Of a stretch of DNA of 64,000 bases, positions 37,312 through 47,016 are shown in pieces. A program made the translations under genes and the position numbers. Numbering within the stretch: the stretch's first letter is position 1; each line of letters begins with the position of its first letter. The DNA comes from Lactococcus termiticola. GTDB lineage: Bacteria; Bacillota; Bacilli; Lactobacillales; Streptococcaceae. The stretch covers positions 97,368-161,367 of the forward strand of contig NZ_BFFO01000005.1 of assembly GCF_003116835.1 (NCBI RefSeq), in the 5' to 3' direction. The notes beneath the pieces are model-generated. The model was not told the origin of the DNA and searched no databases. It saw only the letters and a list, made by a program, of their open reading frames with translations.

Positions 37312-38865
37312 ATGAGTATATTAGAAGTAAAAAACCTGAGTCATGGCTTTGGCGACCGGACAATTTTTGAAGATGTGAGCTTCCGCCTGCTTAAGGGTGA
37401 GCATATCGGTTTTGTCGGTGCCAATGGCGAGGGGAAATCGACCTTCATGGACATCATCACAGGGAAATTGATTCCTGATGAGGGTAAGGTAACCTGGTCT
37501 AAAAAGCACCGTGTCGGATACATGGATCAGCACGCGGTCTTAGGCAAGGGAAAGACAACTCGTGAAGCCCTGTCTGAAGCCTTCAAATATCTTTTTGATA
37601 TTGAGGCACAAATTAATGACATCTATATGAAGGTGGTTGAGATGTCTGAAGAGGAGATGACTCAGGCCCTGGAAGAAGCCGGAGAGCTCCAGGTTGAGCT
37701 GGATGCTGGCGACTTTTATATGATTGATGCCAAGGTTGAAGAAACAGCACGGGGACTGGGTTTGACCAATCTCCTGGACAAGGATGTGGCCGATCTGTCT
37801 GGTGGTCAGCGGACGAAGATTCTGCTTGGAAAACTCCTTCTTGAAAAGCCGGATATTCTTTTGCTTGACGAGCCGACCAACTATCTTGATGAAGAACACA
37901 TTTTCTGGCTGAAAAATTATCTGAAAGATTATGAAAATGCCTTTATTTTGATCAGCCACGATGTGCCTTTTATGGATGAAGTCGTGAATATCATTTATCA
38001 TGTGCATGGGCAGGATATTACACGTTATGCGATGAGTTATACTGAGTTTGAGCGTGTCTTTGAGGAGAAAAAACGTCAGCTTGAAGCTTTACATGATGCC
38101 CAAGTTGCTGAAGCGGCAAACTTGCGTGATTTCATTGCCAAGAAGAAGGCAAATGTCGCGACGAGTGGACAGGCTAAAGCGCGTGAGAAGAAGCTGGCGA
38201 AGATGGAAATTGTTGAAACAATCTCAGAAAAACCAAAACCACATTTTGACTTTAAGTTTAGTCGTAAACCAAGCCGTCTGGTTTTTGAGGCGACAGATTT
38301 GGTCATTGGTTATAATGAACAGCTGTCTTCTGAAATTAACTTCAAAGTCGAAGCGGGGCAAAAGATTGCTTTTGTCGGCTCAAATGGGATCGGGAAATCA
38401 ACCCTCTTGAAGAGTTTGCTCGGCTTGATTAAGCCTTTATCTGGTCAGGTTGTTAAGGGCGAATTCCAGCATATCGCTTACTATGAGCAGGAAATCAAAG
38501 AGCCGAGTCGCAAGACAGTGCTGGATGACCTTTGGGACGAGTATCCAAGTTGGAATCAAGCAGAACTCCGTGGCGCGCTTGCGCGTGTCGGTTTGACTGC
38601 AAAGCAAATCGAAAGTCGTGTCTATGTCCTCTCTGGTGGGGAACAAGCCAAGTTGCGTTTTGCCAAGCTGATGAATAGCGAGAGCAATATCCTTGTCCTT
38701 GACGAACCGACCAATCACTTAGATGTGGACGCAAAAGACGAGCTGAAGCGGGCCTTGAAGGCCTATTCTGGCACGATTTTGATGGTCAGCCACGAACCGG
38801 AATTTTATGAAGGTTTGGTCGATGAAGTGATTAATTGTGAGGAGTGGACGACGAGGGTGTTGTAG
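37312..38865 (+). CDS. ABC-F family ATP-binding protein
   Basis: The 517-residue protein has two ABC domains in tandem and no membrane segment. Walker A motifs are GANGEGKST and GSNGIGKST; signatures are LSGGQRTK and LSGGEQAK; Walker B regions are LLLDEPTNYLD and LVLDEPTNHLD. The interdomain linker is a charged helix (residues about 245-305). ABC-F proteins bind the ribosomal E site and act in translation or antibiotic protection; which role applies is not decided. Two GCGCGTG heptamers lie in it. Confidence 0.92.
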   Translation: MSILEVKNLSHGFGDRTIFEDVSFRLLKGEHIGFVGANGEGKSTFMDIITGKLIPDEGKVTWSKKHRVGYMDQHAVLGKGKTTREALSEAFKYLFDIEAQINDIYMKVVEMSEEEMTQALEEAGELQVELDAGDFYMIDAKVEETARGLGLTNLLDKDVADLSGGQRTKILLGKLLLEKPDILLLDEPTNYLDEEHIFWLKNYLKDYENAFILISHDVPFMDEVVNIIYHVHGQDITRYAMSYTEFERVFEEKKRQLEALHDAQVAEAANLRDFIAKKKANVATSGQAKAREKKLAKMEIVETISEKPKPHFDFKFSRKPSRLVFEATDLVIGYNEQLSSEINFKVEAGQKIAFVGSNGIGKSTLLKSLLGLIKPLSGQVVKGEFQHIAYYEQEIKEPSRKTVLDDLWDEYPSWNQAELRGALARVGLTAKQIESRVYVLSGGEQAKLRFAKLMNSESNILVLDEPTNHLDVDAKDELKRALKAYSGTILMVSHEPEFYEGLVDEVINCEEWTTRVL

Positions 38866-38867
38866 GA

Positions 38868-39431
38868 ATGAAGGAGAGAAAGCTCAGAGTTGTTCCTGAA
38901 GGCGACGGTGTATTAGTGAAATTGTTTATCAATAAGTTTATTGCCTTTATAGGGATTATCTTCTCGTTTATTGGAGCGCTTTCGATTTTGTTTTATCTTC
39001 CGGAAATTTTATCGGGGAGCTTTTACTTGCCTCTAGGGGGAAGTAGATACTGGGGAATGATTGGTATCGACGTTCATAATAAGCCTCTAGCTTGGCTTGT
39101 TGGCTTTCCTTTCTATACTTTGATCATGTTTGTTTTGTTTTTTGCTGCCATATATTTAATACTATTATTGCTAAAAAGACCGGGCATTTTAATCAACGCT
39201 CAAGGGATTACTAAGCGTAGGATTAGAAAAAGTAAGCTGATAGCCTGGAAGAACATTTCAGATATTGAACTAAAATATGGAAATAGCATCTATCTTAAAC
39301 ATAATCGTGGGAGAAGTGACGTTCTTAAGCTAAGAGGAAGATATGAGAAGAGGGCTAAAGAAGAGCATTTACAGCTTTTTAATCTCCTTAATCATTATTT
39401 TGAAAAATACAAAAAGAAAGAAAAAACATGA
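38868..39431 (+). CDS. Hypothetical membrane protein, STM3941-like
   Basis: The 187-residue protein has two TM segments (residues about 20-45 and 80-105) and a C-terminal PH-like domain with [16 protein letters not shown] and [19 protein letters not shown]. This resembles the STM3941 family of unknown function. I start at 38868, directly after the ABC-F stop; an upstream ATG lies inside that gene. It is visibly more AT-rich than its neighbours and overlaps prmA by 4 bp. Confidence 0.7.
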   Translation: MKERKLRVVPEGDGVLVKLFINKFIAFIGIIFSFIGALSILFYLPEILSGSFYLPLGGSRYWGMIGIDVHNKPLAWLVGFPFYTLIMFVLFFAAIYLILLLLKRPGILINAQGITKRRIRKSKLIAWKNISDIELKYGNSIYLKHNRGRSDVLKLRGRYEKRAKEEHLQLFNLLNHYFEKYKKKEKT

Positions 39432-40381
39432 ACAACTGGAACGCAATCATCATAAAAATCAAACGAGCAGCTGAAGAAGCAGTCTCTGCCCTCCTCATCG
39501 AGGCAGGCGCTGGTGGTGTGGAAATCAACGATACAGCTGATTACCTGACCCACGAAGATAACTTTGGTGAGATTCTTCCTGACATCGAGCAGTCTGAATT
39601 CATTGAGGTCAAGGCCTACTATCCTGAAAACCTGCCGATTGTAGAACTAAAGGCAGATTTGGAGCTCAAGATTCAGGGTCTATCAGACTATTTTGACCTA
39701 GAAGGCTTTGAGGTCACGACCGATAATCTGGCTGAGGCTGACTGGGCAGATGCCTGGAAGAAGTACTTTAGGCCTGCCCGGATTACCCACGATTTGACGA
39801 TTTTGCCGAGCTGGACGGAGGATTATCAGGCTTCAGCGACTGAAAAGCTCATCAAGCTGGATCCTGGCATGGCCTTCGGGACAGGGACTCATCCGACGAC
39901 CAAGATGAGCCTTTATGCCCTTGAGCAGGTCATTCGTGGCGGTGAGACCCTGCTTGACGTTGGGACGGGCTCAGGAGTGCTTTCGATTGCCAGCCGTCTG
40001 CTGGGGGCGGGCAAGATTTATGGCTATGACATCGATGATGTGGCTGTCCGTGTGGCTCAGGAGAATATCGACCTGAACCCGGGCTGTGAGGATATCTCCC
40101 TTTCTGCTAACAATCTCTTAGAGGGGATTGACCAGGAGGCAGATGTGATTGTGGCTAATATCTTAGCCGATATTCTCGTCCTGATGACAGAGGATGCTTA
40201 TCGCCTGGTCAAGCCTGAGGGCTACCTGATCATGAGCGGGATCATTGCTGACAAGGCGGACATGGTCATTGCCTCGGCTGAGTCTGCTGGCTTTTTCCTG
40301 GAGACCCGGATGATTCAAGGCGAATGGAATTGCGTGATTTTCAAGAAAACAGAAGATAGGACGGGCGTGATCGGTGGCTAA
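39428..40381 (+). CDS. prmA: Ribosomal protein L11 methyltransferase
   Basis: The 317-residue SAM-dependent enzyme trimethylates L11. The N-terminal L11-recognition domain (about 1-100) is followed by [16 protein letters not shown], motif [15 protein letters not shown] and the NPPY-like VANILADIL. It overlaps rsmE by 8 bp in a conserved prmA-rsmE pair. Confidence 0.96.
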   Translation: MNNWNAIIIKIKRAAEEAVSALLIEAGAGGVEINDTADYLTHEDNFGEILPDIEQSEFIEVKAYYPENLPIVELKADLELKIQGLSDYFDLEGFEVTTDNLAEADWADAWKKYFRPARITHDLTILPSWTEDYQASATEKLIKLDPGMAFGTGTHPTTKMSLYALEQVIRGGETLLDVGTGSGVLSIASRLLGAGKIYGYDIDDVAVRVAQENIDLNPGCEDISLSANNLLEGIDQEADVIVANILADILVLMTEDAYRLVKPEGYLIMSGIIADKADMVIASAESAGFFLETRMIQGEWNCVIFKKTEDRTGVIGG

Positions 40382-41123
40382 TCAATACTTTGTGAAGCAG
40401 GCCCTGCCTGAGCTTGGCGGGCGGGTTTCCCTTCAGGCTGAATCGGCCAGCCATCATATCTTTAAGGTCATGCGGGCTGAGGCTGGCGACAAGCTCCGCT
40501 TGGTCTTTGAGGACGCTCGGGTCGGCCTGGTCGAAGTAACCGACCTGGAAAAGCAGGAAGTTAAATTGCTTGAAGTCTTAGAGGCCAAGCAGGAACTTCC
40601 ACTTGAGGTCACGGTTGCTGTCGGCTTTCCCAAGGGCGACAAGCTGGACTTTATCGTCGAAAAGACGACGGAGCTGGGAGCAAAGGCCATCTGGGCGGCA
40701 CCCTTCAAGTGGTCTGTCGCCAAGTGGGACGCCAAGAAACTGGCGAAGAAGTCAGAAAAATTGGAGAAAATTGCCCTGGGAGCGGCTGAGCAGTCGATGC
40801 GGCTGCAAATCCCTGAGATTCAGCTTTTTGAGAATTTTAGAAACCTTTCAGGACGCCTGTCTGAATTTGACAGTATTCTTGTCGCCTACGAAGAATCGGC
40901 GAAATCAGGCGAGATGACGGTCTTTGCCCAGGCACTCGAAGAAATGCCCAAACGACTCCTCTTGATTTTTGGCCCTGAAGGTGGGATTTCTGAAGAGGAG
41001 ATTCAGCTTTTTGAGGCGGCAGGTGCCCGCACGATTGGTCTGGGGCCAAGGATTCTTAGGGCTGAGACGGCCCCTCTTTATGCCCTGTCGGCTATTTCCG
41101 CATATTATGAGCTTTTTCACTAA
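40374..41123 (+). CDS. rsmE: 16S rRNA m3U1498 methyltransferase RsmE
   Basis: The 249-residue SPOUT enzyme. An N-terminal PUA-like domain is followed by the knot with [35 protein letters not shown] and [19 protein letters not shown]. Confidence 0.95.
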   Translation: MANQYFVKQALPELGGRVSLQAESASHHIFKVMRAEAGDKLRLVFEDARVGLVEVTDLEKQEVKLLEVLEAKQELPLEVTVAVGFPKGDKLDFIVEKTTELGAKAIWAAPFKWSVAKWDAKKLAKKSEKLEKIALGAAEQSMRLQIPEIQLFENFRNLSGRLSEFDSILVAYEESAKSGEMTVFAQALEEMPKRLLLIFGPEGGISEEEIQLFEAAGARTIGLGPRILRAETAPLYALSAISAYYELFH

Positions 41124-41196
41124 GCAGTGGCCCTGTCATTGCTTTTTTTGACCAGAATTTTATGATAAAATAAACTAAATCTAATTCAAGATGTAA

Positions 41197-41295
41197 GATG
41201 AGCTCGCTTAGAAAGTTAGAAATTTAGAAAATCGCAAGGTTCTGTGCCTGCACAGGTTCTGGGATTTATCTAATTTCCTAACTTTCTAGCTCATC
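41197..41295 (+). repeat. Long imperfect inverted repeat in the rel leader
   Basis: The arms GATGAGC...TAGAAAGTTAG...AAATC (41197-41232) and their complement (41264-41295) pair over about 30 bp with small bulges. Inside is a second stem CTGTG-CCTG-CACAG. The likely rel promoter (TGA-TAAAAT near 41165-41170) is upstream, so the whole structure is in the rel 5' leader. There is no T-run, so it is not a plain terminator; it may be an attenuator or a small mobile hairpin. Confidence 0.65.
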
Positions 41296-41320
41296 GCACT
41301 CGATTATTGAGGAGAAAAGC

Positions 41321-43540
41321 ATGGCTGAAGAACCCATATTGACAGGTGCCCAGGTGGTTCAGATCTGTACGGATTACATGAATGAATCTGACCTTATCCT
41401 GGTTAAAAAGGCCCTGGAGTGTGCCACCATCGCCCATAGCGATCAGTACCGTGCTTCTGGCGAGGCCTACATTGTCCATCCCATCCAGGTGGCCGGGATT
41501 TTGGCGAAACTCAAGCTTGATGCGATGACCGTGTCGGCAGGCTTTTTGCATGATGTCGTTGAGGACACGGGCTTTGTCAAGATTGACCTCAAAGAGCTCT
41601 TTGGCGATGAGATTGCTGACATTGTCGACGGTGTGACCAAGCTCGGCAAGGTCGAATACCTTTCCCATGAAGAACAGCTGGCTGAAAACCACCGGAAGAT
41701 GCTGATGGCCATGTCTAAGGACATCCGGGTCATCCTGGTCAAGCTTGCCGACCGCCTGCACAACATGCGGACGCTCAAGCATCTCCGCCCTGACAAGCAA
41801 AAGCGGATTTCACGTGAAACCATGGCGATTTATGCCCCTCTGGCCCACCGTCTGGGTATTGCCAGCATCAAGTGGGAGCTAGAGGACCTCTCTTTTCGCT
41901 ACCTCGATGAGGCCGAGTTTTACCGGATTCGTGGCCTGATGAATGAAAAGCGGGCTGACCGGGAAGAGCTGGTCGCTGAGGTCATTGGCAAGCTCAGCCA
42001 CCATATTGAAAAGGCAGGTGTCGAGGCTGAGATTTACGGCCGTCCTAAGCATATCTACAGCATCTATCGCAAGATGCACGACAAGAAAAAACGCTTTGAC
42101 GAAATCTATGACTTGACGGCCATCCGCTGTATCACAGCGACGACGGCGGATGCCTACACGACCCTTGGCTATATCCACGAGCTCTGGAAGCCGATGCCTG
42201 GGCGTTTTAAGGACTATATTGCCAATCCTAAGGCCAATGGATACCAGTCTATCCACACGACCGTTTACGGGCCTAAGGGACCGATTGAGTTCCAGCTGAG
42301 GACCCGTGAAATGCACCAGGTCGCAGAATACGGGGTTGCTGCCCACTGGGCCTACAAGAAGGGTGTTAAAGAGAAAGTCGACGTCCATGAGATTTCTGAG
42401 ACATTGAACTGGATCCATGAGTTGGTCGAGCTCCGTGAAGAGGCCGGCGACTCAGCGGAAGACTTTGTGAAGGCGGTTCAAGAGGATATTCTTTCGGACA
42501 AGATTTATGTCTTCACGCCCGACGGCGAGGTCCAAGAACTGCCTGCAGGCTCTGGGCCGATTGACTTTGCCTATGCCATCCATACCAAGGTGGGCGACCA
42601 TGCAACAGGTGCTAAGGTCAATGGCCGGATGCAACCCCTGTCAATTACGCTGAAAACGGGTGACCGGGTCGAGATTGTCACCAGCAAATCTTCCTTTGGG
42701 CCGAGCCGGGACTGGATCAAGCTGGTCAAGACCAATAAGGCCAGAAATAAGATTAAGCAATTCTTTAAGAATCAAGACAAGGAGCTCTCTGTCAATAAGG
42801 GCCGGGAACTCCTGCAAGATGCCCTACAAGAACTGGGCTTTGTGGCCGGTCATTATCTGGACAAGAAGCACTTTGATGAATTGTTCAGTAAAATGAGCTT
42901 CAAGAATCCAGAAGCACTCTATGCTGCCATCGGCTTTGGCGAGGTCTCAGCTGTCACTGTGGCGAACCGTCTGACCGAAGAAGAACGCCGTAAGGCCGAG
43001 CGTGAAAAGTCCAAGGCTGAAGCTGAAGAGCTGATGAAGGGCGAGGTCAAGCGGGAAAACAAGAAGGTCATGAAGATCCGCCATGACGGCGGGGTCTCGG
43101 TCTCTGGGATTGACTCGCTTCTGGTCCGGATTGCCAAGTGCTGTAATCCCCTGCCGGGCGACGAAATCATCGGCTATATTACCAAGGGCCGTGGGGTCTC
43201 TATCCACCGGGCTGACTGTAAAAATGTCCGGGGTCAAGAGGACTTCGAGGCCCGTCTGGTCGACGTTGAATGGGAAAGCGACGAGAATCACAGCAAGGAA
43301 TATGTCGCTAATATCGATGTCTACGGCTTTAACCGGCCTGGCCTCTTGAACGACGTCATGCAGGTCCTGTCTAACACGACTAAGAACCTGATTTCGATCA
43401 ATGCCCAGCCGACCAAGGACATGAAGATGGCGAATATTCACATTTCCCTAGGGATTAAGAGTCTGGCTGATTTGACCTTGATTGTCGATAAAATCAAGAT
43501 GACGCCGGATGTTTACAGCGTGAAGAGGACGAATGGATGA
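41321..43540 (+). CDS. rel: Bifunctional (p)ppGpp synthetase/hydrolase Rel
   Basis: The 739-residue enzyme makes and degrades (p)ppGpp. The HD hydrolase includes YIVHPIQVAGIL, FLHDVVEDT and LVKLADRLHNMRTL. The synthetase has GRPKHIYSIYRKM and YDLTAIRCIT, with the EFQLRTREMH loop. TGS (KIYVFTPDGEVQELPAGSGPIDFAYAIH), zinc-finger-like CCNPLPGDEI and ACT domains follow. Both catalytic halves are intact. The C-terminus (KMANIHISLG...VYSVKRTNG) is duplicated in decayed form 2 kb downstream. Confidence 0.97.
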   Translation: MAEEPILTGAQVVQICTDYMNESDLILVKKALECATIAHSDQYRASGEAYIVHPIQVAGILAKLKLDAMTVSAGFLHDVVEDTGFVKIDLKELFGDEIADIVDGVTKLGKVEYLSHEEQLAENHRKMLMAMSKDIRVILVKLADRLHNMRTLKHLRPDKQKRISRETMAIYAPLAHRLGIASIKWELEDLSFRYLDEAEFYRIRGLMNEKRADREELVAEVIGKLSHHIEKAGVEAEIYGRPKHIYSIYRKMHDKKKRFDEIYDLTAIRCITATTADAYTTLGYIHELWKPMPGRFKDYIANPKANGYQSIHTTVYGPKGPIEFQLRTREMHQVAEYGVAAHWAYKKGVKEKVDVHEISETLNWIHELVELREEAGDSAEDFVKAVQEDILSDKIYVFTPDGEVQELPAGSGPIDFAYAIHTKVGDHATGAKVNGRMQPLSITLKTGDRVEIVTSKSSFGPSRDWIKLVKTNKARNKIKQFFKNQDKELSVNKGRELLQDALQELGFVAGHYLDKKHFDELFSKMSFKNPEALYAAIGFGEVSAVTVANRLTEEERRKAEREKSKAEAEELMKGEVKRENKKVMKIRHDGGVSVSGIDSLLVRIAKCCNPLPGDEIIGYITKGRGVSIHRADCKNVRGQEDFEARLVDVEWESDENHSKEYVANIDVYGFNRPGLLNDVMQVLSNTTKNLISINAQPTKDMKMANIHISLGIKSLADLTLIVDKIKMTPDVYSVKRTNG
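41806..41821. promoter_or_regulatory. parS: parS-like ParB binding site inside rel
   Basis: The sequence matches the consensus TGTTTCACGTGAAACA at 13 of 16 positions, with the 12-bp palindromic core TTTCACGTGAAA perfect. It lies about 27 kb from oriC, and a parB gene is present. It encodes RISRET in rel, so some of the match is constrained by coding. Confidence 0.7.
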
Positions 43541-43701
43541 TAAAAGATTCAGAATTTGAAGCTTTGAAGCTGGCGATGGAAGGCTTGAAAGAGATTGCGC
43601 TGTCAGGCGAAGCCGAGGCGGTTAAGCTGGCGAATCAGACCCTTGACCGGATTGATGCGGTCTTGGATAATCAGGCGGATGCCAGCTATGACTGTGAATA
43701 A
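43537..43701 (+). CDS. Small helical protein translationally coupled to rel
   Basis: The 54-residue frame starts ATGA over the rel stop. The composition (EFEALKLAMEGLKEIALSGE, NQTLDRIDAVLDNQADA) predicts two amphipathic helices and an acidic end. I do not recognise it. The coupling and codon use match rel, so it is probably real. It is followed by a TTCG-loop terminator. Confidence 0.65.
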   Translation: MIKDSEFEALKLAMEGLKEIALSGEAEAVKLANQTLDRIDAVLDNQADASYDCE

Positions 43702-43732
43702 ATCTCAGCTTCGGCTGGGATTTTGTTATAAT
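43700..43732 (+). terminator. Terminator of the rel unit with an abutting promoter
   Basis: AATCTCAGC-TTCG-GCTGGGATT with a T-run (43700-43725). An extended -10 TGT-TATAAT (43727-43732) for the next gene follows directly. Confidence 0.8.
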
Positions 43733-43784
43733 GCAAGAGCGGGCTTTTGCCAGAATTGCTGGCAGGCCAAGAAAAGGAAATGAA

Positions 43785-45404
43785 ATGATCAGACTCTCAC
43801 AACTCAAACTCACAATCGATGAGCCAACGACCAAGCTCCCAGAGATGGTGGCGAAGCGGCTGAAGGTGCCGGTCTCAGACCTGTCAGACTTTAGGATTTA
43901 CAAGGAATCCATTGACGCCAGAAATCGGGATGGTCAAGGCATCATTTTTAACTACACAGTCGATGTGAATGTTCCGCATGAGGCCAGCCTCCTCAAGAAA
44001 AAACTTAAAAATGTGCAGAAAACGCCAGATTTCCGCTATAAGCTACCTGTGCCTGGACAGGTCCAGATGAAGCATCGGCCAATCGTCGTCGGCTTCGGCC
44101 CTGCCGGCATGTTTGCTGCCCTGCTCCTGGCTCAGATGGGCTACAAGCCAATTGTGCTTGAACGGGGTCAGCAGGTGGCTGACCGGGTCAAGGCCATTGA
44201 TAATTTCTGGAAAAATGGCGAGCTCAATCCTGCCTCTAACGTCCAATTTGGCGAAGGCGGGGCGGGAACCTTTTCTGACGGCAAGCTAACCAGCCGTGTC
44301 AGAGACCTGCGGAGTCGGAAGGTCTTGTCCGAGTTTGTCGCAGCCGGTGCCCCTGAGGACATTCTCTACAAGTCTCATCCTCATGTGGGGACCGACCTCC
44401 TGCGGGATATTGTGGTCTCTATTCGGGAGGAAATCATTCGCCTGGGTGGGGAAGTCCATTTTGAGGCCCAAGTGGCTGACTTTGACATCGTCGAAGACGA
44501 GCGAGATAATCTCCAGCTCAAGGGGCTGACACTGACTGACGGCCGGCATTTTGAGGCTGAGCAGATGGTCTTGGCCATTGGTCACTCGGCCCGGGATACC
44601 TTCCGGAAGATTTATGCCCGGGGCATCCAGATGGAGGCCAAGCCATTTGCAGTCGGTGTCCGGATTGAACACCCCCAGAGTTTGATCAATGAAGCCCAGT
44701 ATAAGGACTTTGCCCAGCATCCAAGGCTGGGTGCGGCAGAGTACCACCTGACCCACAAGGCCAGCTCTGGGCGAGGTGTCTATAGCTTTTGTATGTGTCC
44801 TGGAGGGACTGTTGTGCCTGCCGCTTCAGAGCTTGGCCATCTCGTGACTAACGGCATGTCTGAGCACGCTCGGGATGCGGAAAATGCGAATTCTGGTTTG
44901 ATTGTCCAGGTCTTTCCAGAAGATTTTAAGGGGGGAGAAGTCCTCTCTGGCATTGACTTCCAAGAGGAACTGGAAAAGAAGGCCTTTGAGCTTGGCGGTG
45001 GGACTTACCAGGCGCCAGCTCAGCTCCTGGGGGATTACCTGGCACACCGGCCGTCTGAGGCTATCGGCGAAGTACAGCCCAGCTATGCCCTTGGTGTCAA
45101 GCTGACCGAGCTCCATGAGCTCTTCCCTGACTTTATCAACCAGGCACTGGAAGAAGCCCTGCCTGCCTTTGGTCAGAAAATCAAAGGCTTTGACCGGAAA
45201 GATGCCGTCATGACAGGGGTCGAGTCCCGTTCAAGCTCGCCCGTCCGGATTTTGCGGGACAAGGAGAGCCACCAGTCCATCAACATCGCTGGCCTTTATC
45301 CTTCAGGCGAAGGGGCTGGCTTTGCGGGCGGGATTGTCTCTGCGGCGATTGACGGCCTGAAGTGTGCTGAGAAGATGATTGAAGATTTTGCTCCATTTGA
45401 ATGA
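43785..45404 (+). CDS. FAD-dependent dehydrogenase, COG2509 type
   Basis: The 539-residue flavoprotein has an N-terminal RNA-binding-like region (residues 1-95, MIRLSQLKLTIDEPTTKLPE), then a Rossmann FAD motif VVGFGPAGMFAALLLAQ, GEGGAGTFSDGKLTSR, AIGHSARDTF, FCMCPGGTVVPAAS and the FAD-closing AGLYPSGEGAGFAGGI. These are diagnostic for the uncharacterised COG2509 dehydrogenases. I start at 43785 (AAGGAAATGAA upstream) rather than 18 codons earlier. Confidence 0.88.
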   Translation: MIRLSQLKLTIDEPTTKLPEMVAKRLKVPVSDLSDFRIYKESIDARNRDGQGIIFNYTVDVNVPHEASLLKKKLKNVQKTPDFRYKLPVPGQVQMKHRPIVVGFGPAGMFAALLLAQMGYKPIVLERGQQVADRVKAIDNFWKNGELNPASNVQFGEGGAGTFSDGKLTSRVRDLRSRKVLSEFVAAGAPEDILYKSHPHVGTDLLRDIVVSIREEIIRLGGEVHFEAQVADFDIVEDERDNLQLKGLTLTDGRHFEAEQMVLAIGHSARDTFRKIYARGIQMEAKPFAVGVRIEHPQSLINEAQYKDFAQHPRLGAAEYHLTHKASSGRGVYSFCMCPGGTVVPAASELGHLVTNGMSEHARDAENANSGLIVQVFPEDFKGGEVLSGIDFQEELEKKAFELGGGTYQAPAQLLGDYLAHRPSEAIGEVQPSYALGVKLTELHELFPDFINQALEEALPAFGQKIKGFDRKDAVMTGVESRSSSPVRILRDKESHQSINIAGLYPSGEGAGFAGGIVSAAIDGLKCAEKMIEDFAPFE

Positions 45405-45455
45405 AGCTTGAGCCAGAATTTGCAGAAGTTAAAAGCTAATTTTGGCTTTTTTTGG

Positions 45456-45461
45456 TACAAT
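45456..45461 (+). promoter_or_regulatory. Extended -10 box before the rel-tail remnant
   Basis: TG-G-TACAAT follows a hairpin with AAAAGC/GCTTTT arms and T7. It would drive the remnant and the GT-C gene. Confidence 0.45.
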
Positions 45462-45473
45462 GAAAGTATAAAA

Positions 45474-45581
45474 ATGGCGAACAATCACATAGTCCCAGTT
45501 AACGAGAGCCCGTTGGAATCGGCTATGATTATTTGGGATAAAATTAAGATTTATAATGTGAAGAGGACGAATGACCAATGA
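45474..45581 (+). pseudogene. Decayed second copy of the rel 3' end (35 codons)
   Basis: The frame aligns with the last 37 residues of Rel: MAN-x-HI at the start, I-x-DKIK in the middle, a four-residue deletion, then Y-x-VKRTN at the end, about half identical. The 16-base stretch GTGAAGAGGACGAATG is exact in both. Its stop overlaps the next ATG as ATGA, as rel does with its own follower. It is either a relic or a short leader peptide for the GT-C gene. Confidence 0.7.
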
Positions 45582-47002
45582 CCAATGAATTAGGACTTCG
45601 ACGGGAGAAGTATCAGCTGAAAAAAAGCCCGTTGACAACTTTTGGAAAGATATATTTTTGGGCCTTAATTGCCCTGTTTTTTGCTTTTGCCTTGTATGGT
45701 AGCCTGCATTTTAGCTTTGGAGCGAATAACGGGGCTCCTGACGAGCGGACGCGGATGACGGTTGTTAACTTTATTGCAAACTACCTCCATCTTCCCTACG
45801 GGACAGAAACAGCGGTGAGGATTCCGGTCTGGGGATTTTCTTATGCCTTTCAGCCTTATTTTCCTTCAATCATTGCGGCCTTTTTTGTGAAGGCAGGTCA
45901 TTTCTTGCTTCAGCAACCGCTGGACTATTCGCCGACGGCCTTTAGTCGCCTCTCTTTTTCTGTCTTTGCACGTTTTGTAAGCATGGGCTCTGGTTTAGCT
46001 GTGATTGCTCTGGCCTTGCAGATAGGGAAAAAACTCTTTGACCGACAGGCTCCTATTCTTTTTTTCTGTACCTTATCAGCATTATTGCCACAATTTTTTT
46101 ATCTTTCAACCTATTTTAATAACGATGCCTTCTCAGTCTTCACGACTTACCTTATCTTTTATGCTTGGCTTCGGGGAAAAGAAGACGGTTGGAGCTGGCT
46201 GACGGCATTTCTCTTGTCTGTCGGTCTTGCCTTGACCCTTCTGACTTATTATTTTGCAGGCGCCTTTGTGTTTTGCAGTGTCATCATTTTTAATGTGACC
46301 TATCTGCAAGCTCATAAAAAGGATTACAAGGGCCTTATAAAGAAGGAGCTCTTCATTATTTTACTGGTCTTTCTAATGGCCGGTTGGTTCTTTATCTGGA
46401 ATTATCTTAAATTTCATGACTTTTTAGGGACATCGATTTCCAATCATTTTGGAGAACTTTATGGTCAAGGGAATTTCAAGCCATCGCTAAGACAGACACC
46501 AGAGCATCTCCATCAGGACATCTGGCAAATGCTATGGTCTGATAACGCAAGCCTTCCTAGCTGGGCTAGGGGGACGAGCTGGCTTTCTGTTTCTTTGAAG
46601 TCATTTTTAGGGGTCTTTGGTCCACTGGCCTTTCCAATGAAGGCGTGGATGTACCAATTTTATGTCGGCCTTTTGAGCCTGGGCCTTGGTCTAGGAGTGA
46701 TTTACAGTTTTATCAAGAAGAGACTGCTCAGTCCAATCTTCTTTCTATCACTTCTGGCCTGCATGGTCATTCCCTTCCTTTTTTCCGTCTATTATTCTTT
46801 CTTTAGTGATTATCAACCTCAGGGTCGCTATTTTATTTCAGCAATGCTCCCCCTGCTGGTGCTTGTCACAGTTGGCTATGAGGGCGTCTTATCAAGGCTG
46901 AAAGAGTGGATAAAGTTTGATTTGACCTATCTTTTGATGTGGGCCTATCTCTTGGTCTTTGTCCTTGTCTTCTTTAATGTTATCTTACCAGCCTTAACTT
47001 AG
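45578..47002 (+). CDS. Polytopic membrane glycosyltransferase-like protein (GT-C/DUF2142 type)
   Basis: The 474-residue protein has about 11 TM segments. The first outer loop carries [15 protein letters not shown], with the DE pair typical of GT-C enzymes that use polyprenyl-phosphate sugars. A second loop has [10 protein letters not shown]. The protein probably glycosylates cell-wall or lipid-linked polymers. Shine-Dalgarno AGAGGA. It is coupled to the rel-tail remnant. Confidence 0.75.
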   Translation: MTNELGLRREKYQLKKSPLTTFGKIYFWALIALFFAFALYGSLHFSFGANNGAPDERTRMTVVNFIANYLHLPYGTETAVRIPVWGFSYAFQPYFPSIIAAFFVKAGHFLLQQPLDYSPTAFSRLSFSVFARFVSMGSGLAVIALALQIGKKLFDRQAPILFFCTLSALLPQFFYLSTYFNNDAFSVFTTYLIFYAWLRGKEDGWSWLTAFLLSVGLALTLLTYYFAGAFVFCSVIIFNVTYLQAHKKDYKGLIKKELFIILLVFLMAGWFFIWNYLKFHDFLGTSISNHFGELYGQGNFKPSLRQTPEHLHQDIWQMLWSDNASLPSWARGTSWLSVSLKSFLGVFGPLAFPMKAWMYQFYVGLLSLGLGLGVIYSFIKKRLLSPIFFLSLLACMVIPFLFSVYYSFFSDYQPQGRYFISAMLPLLVLVTVGYEGVLSRLKEWIKFDLTYLLMWAYLLVFVLVFFNVILPALT

Positions 47003-47016
47003 GAGTTTTTATCAAT

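Noticed and set aside
41291..41800. A 169-codon antisense frame at the start of rel
   Set aside because: It crosses the rel ribosome site and matches nothing, whereas the sense strand carries the HD domain.
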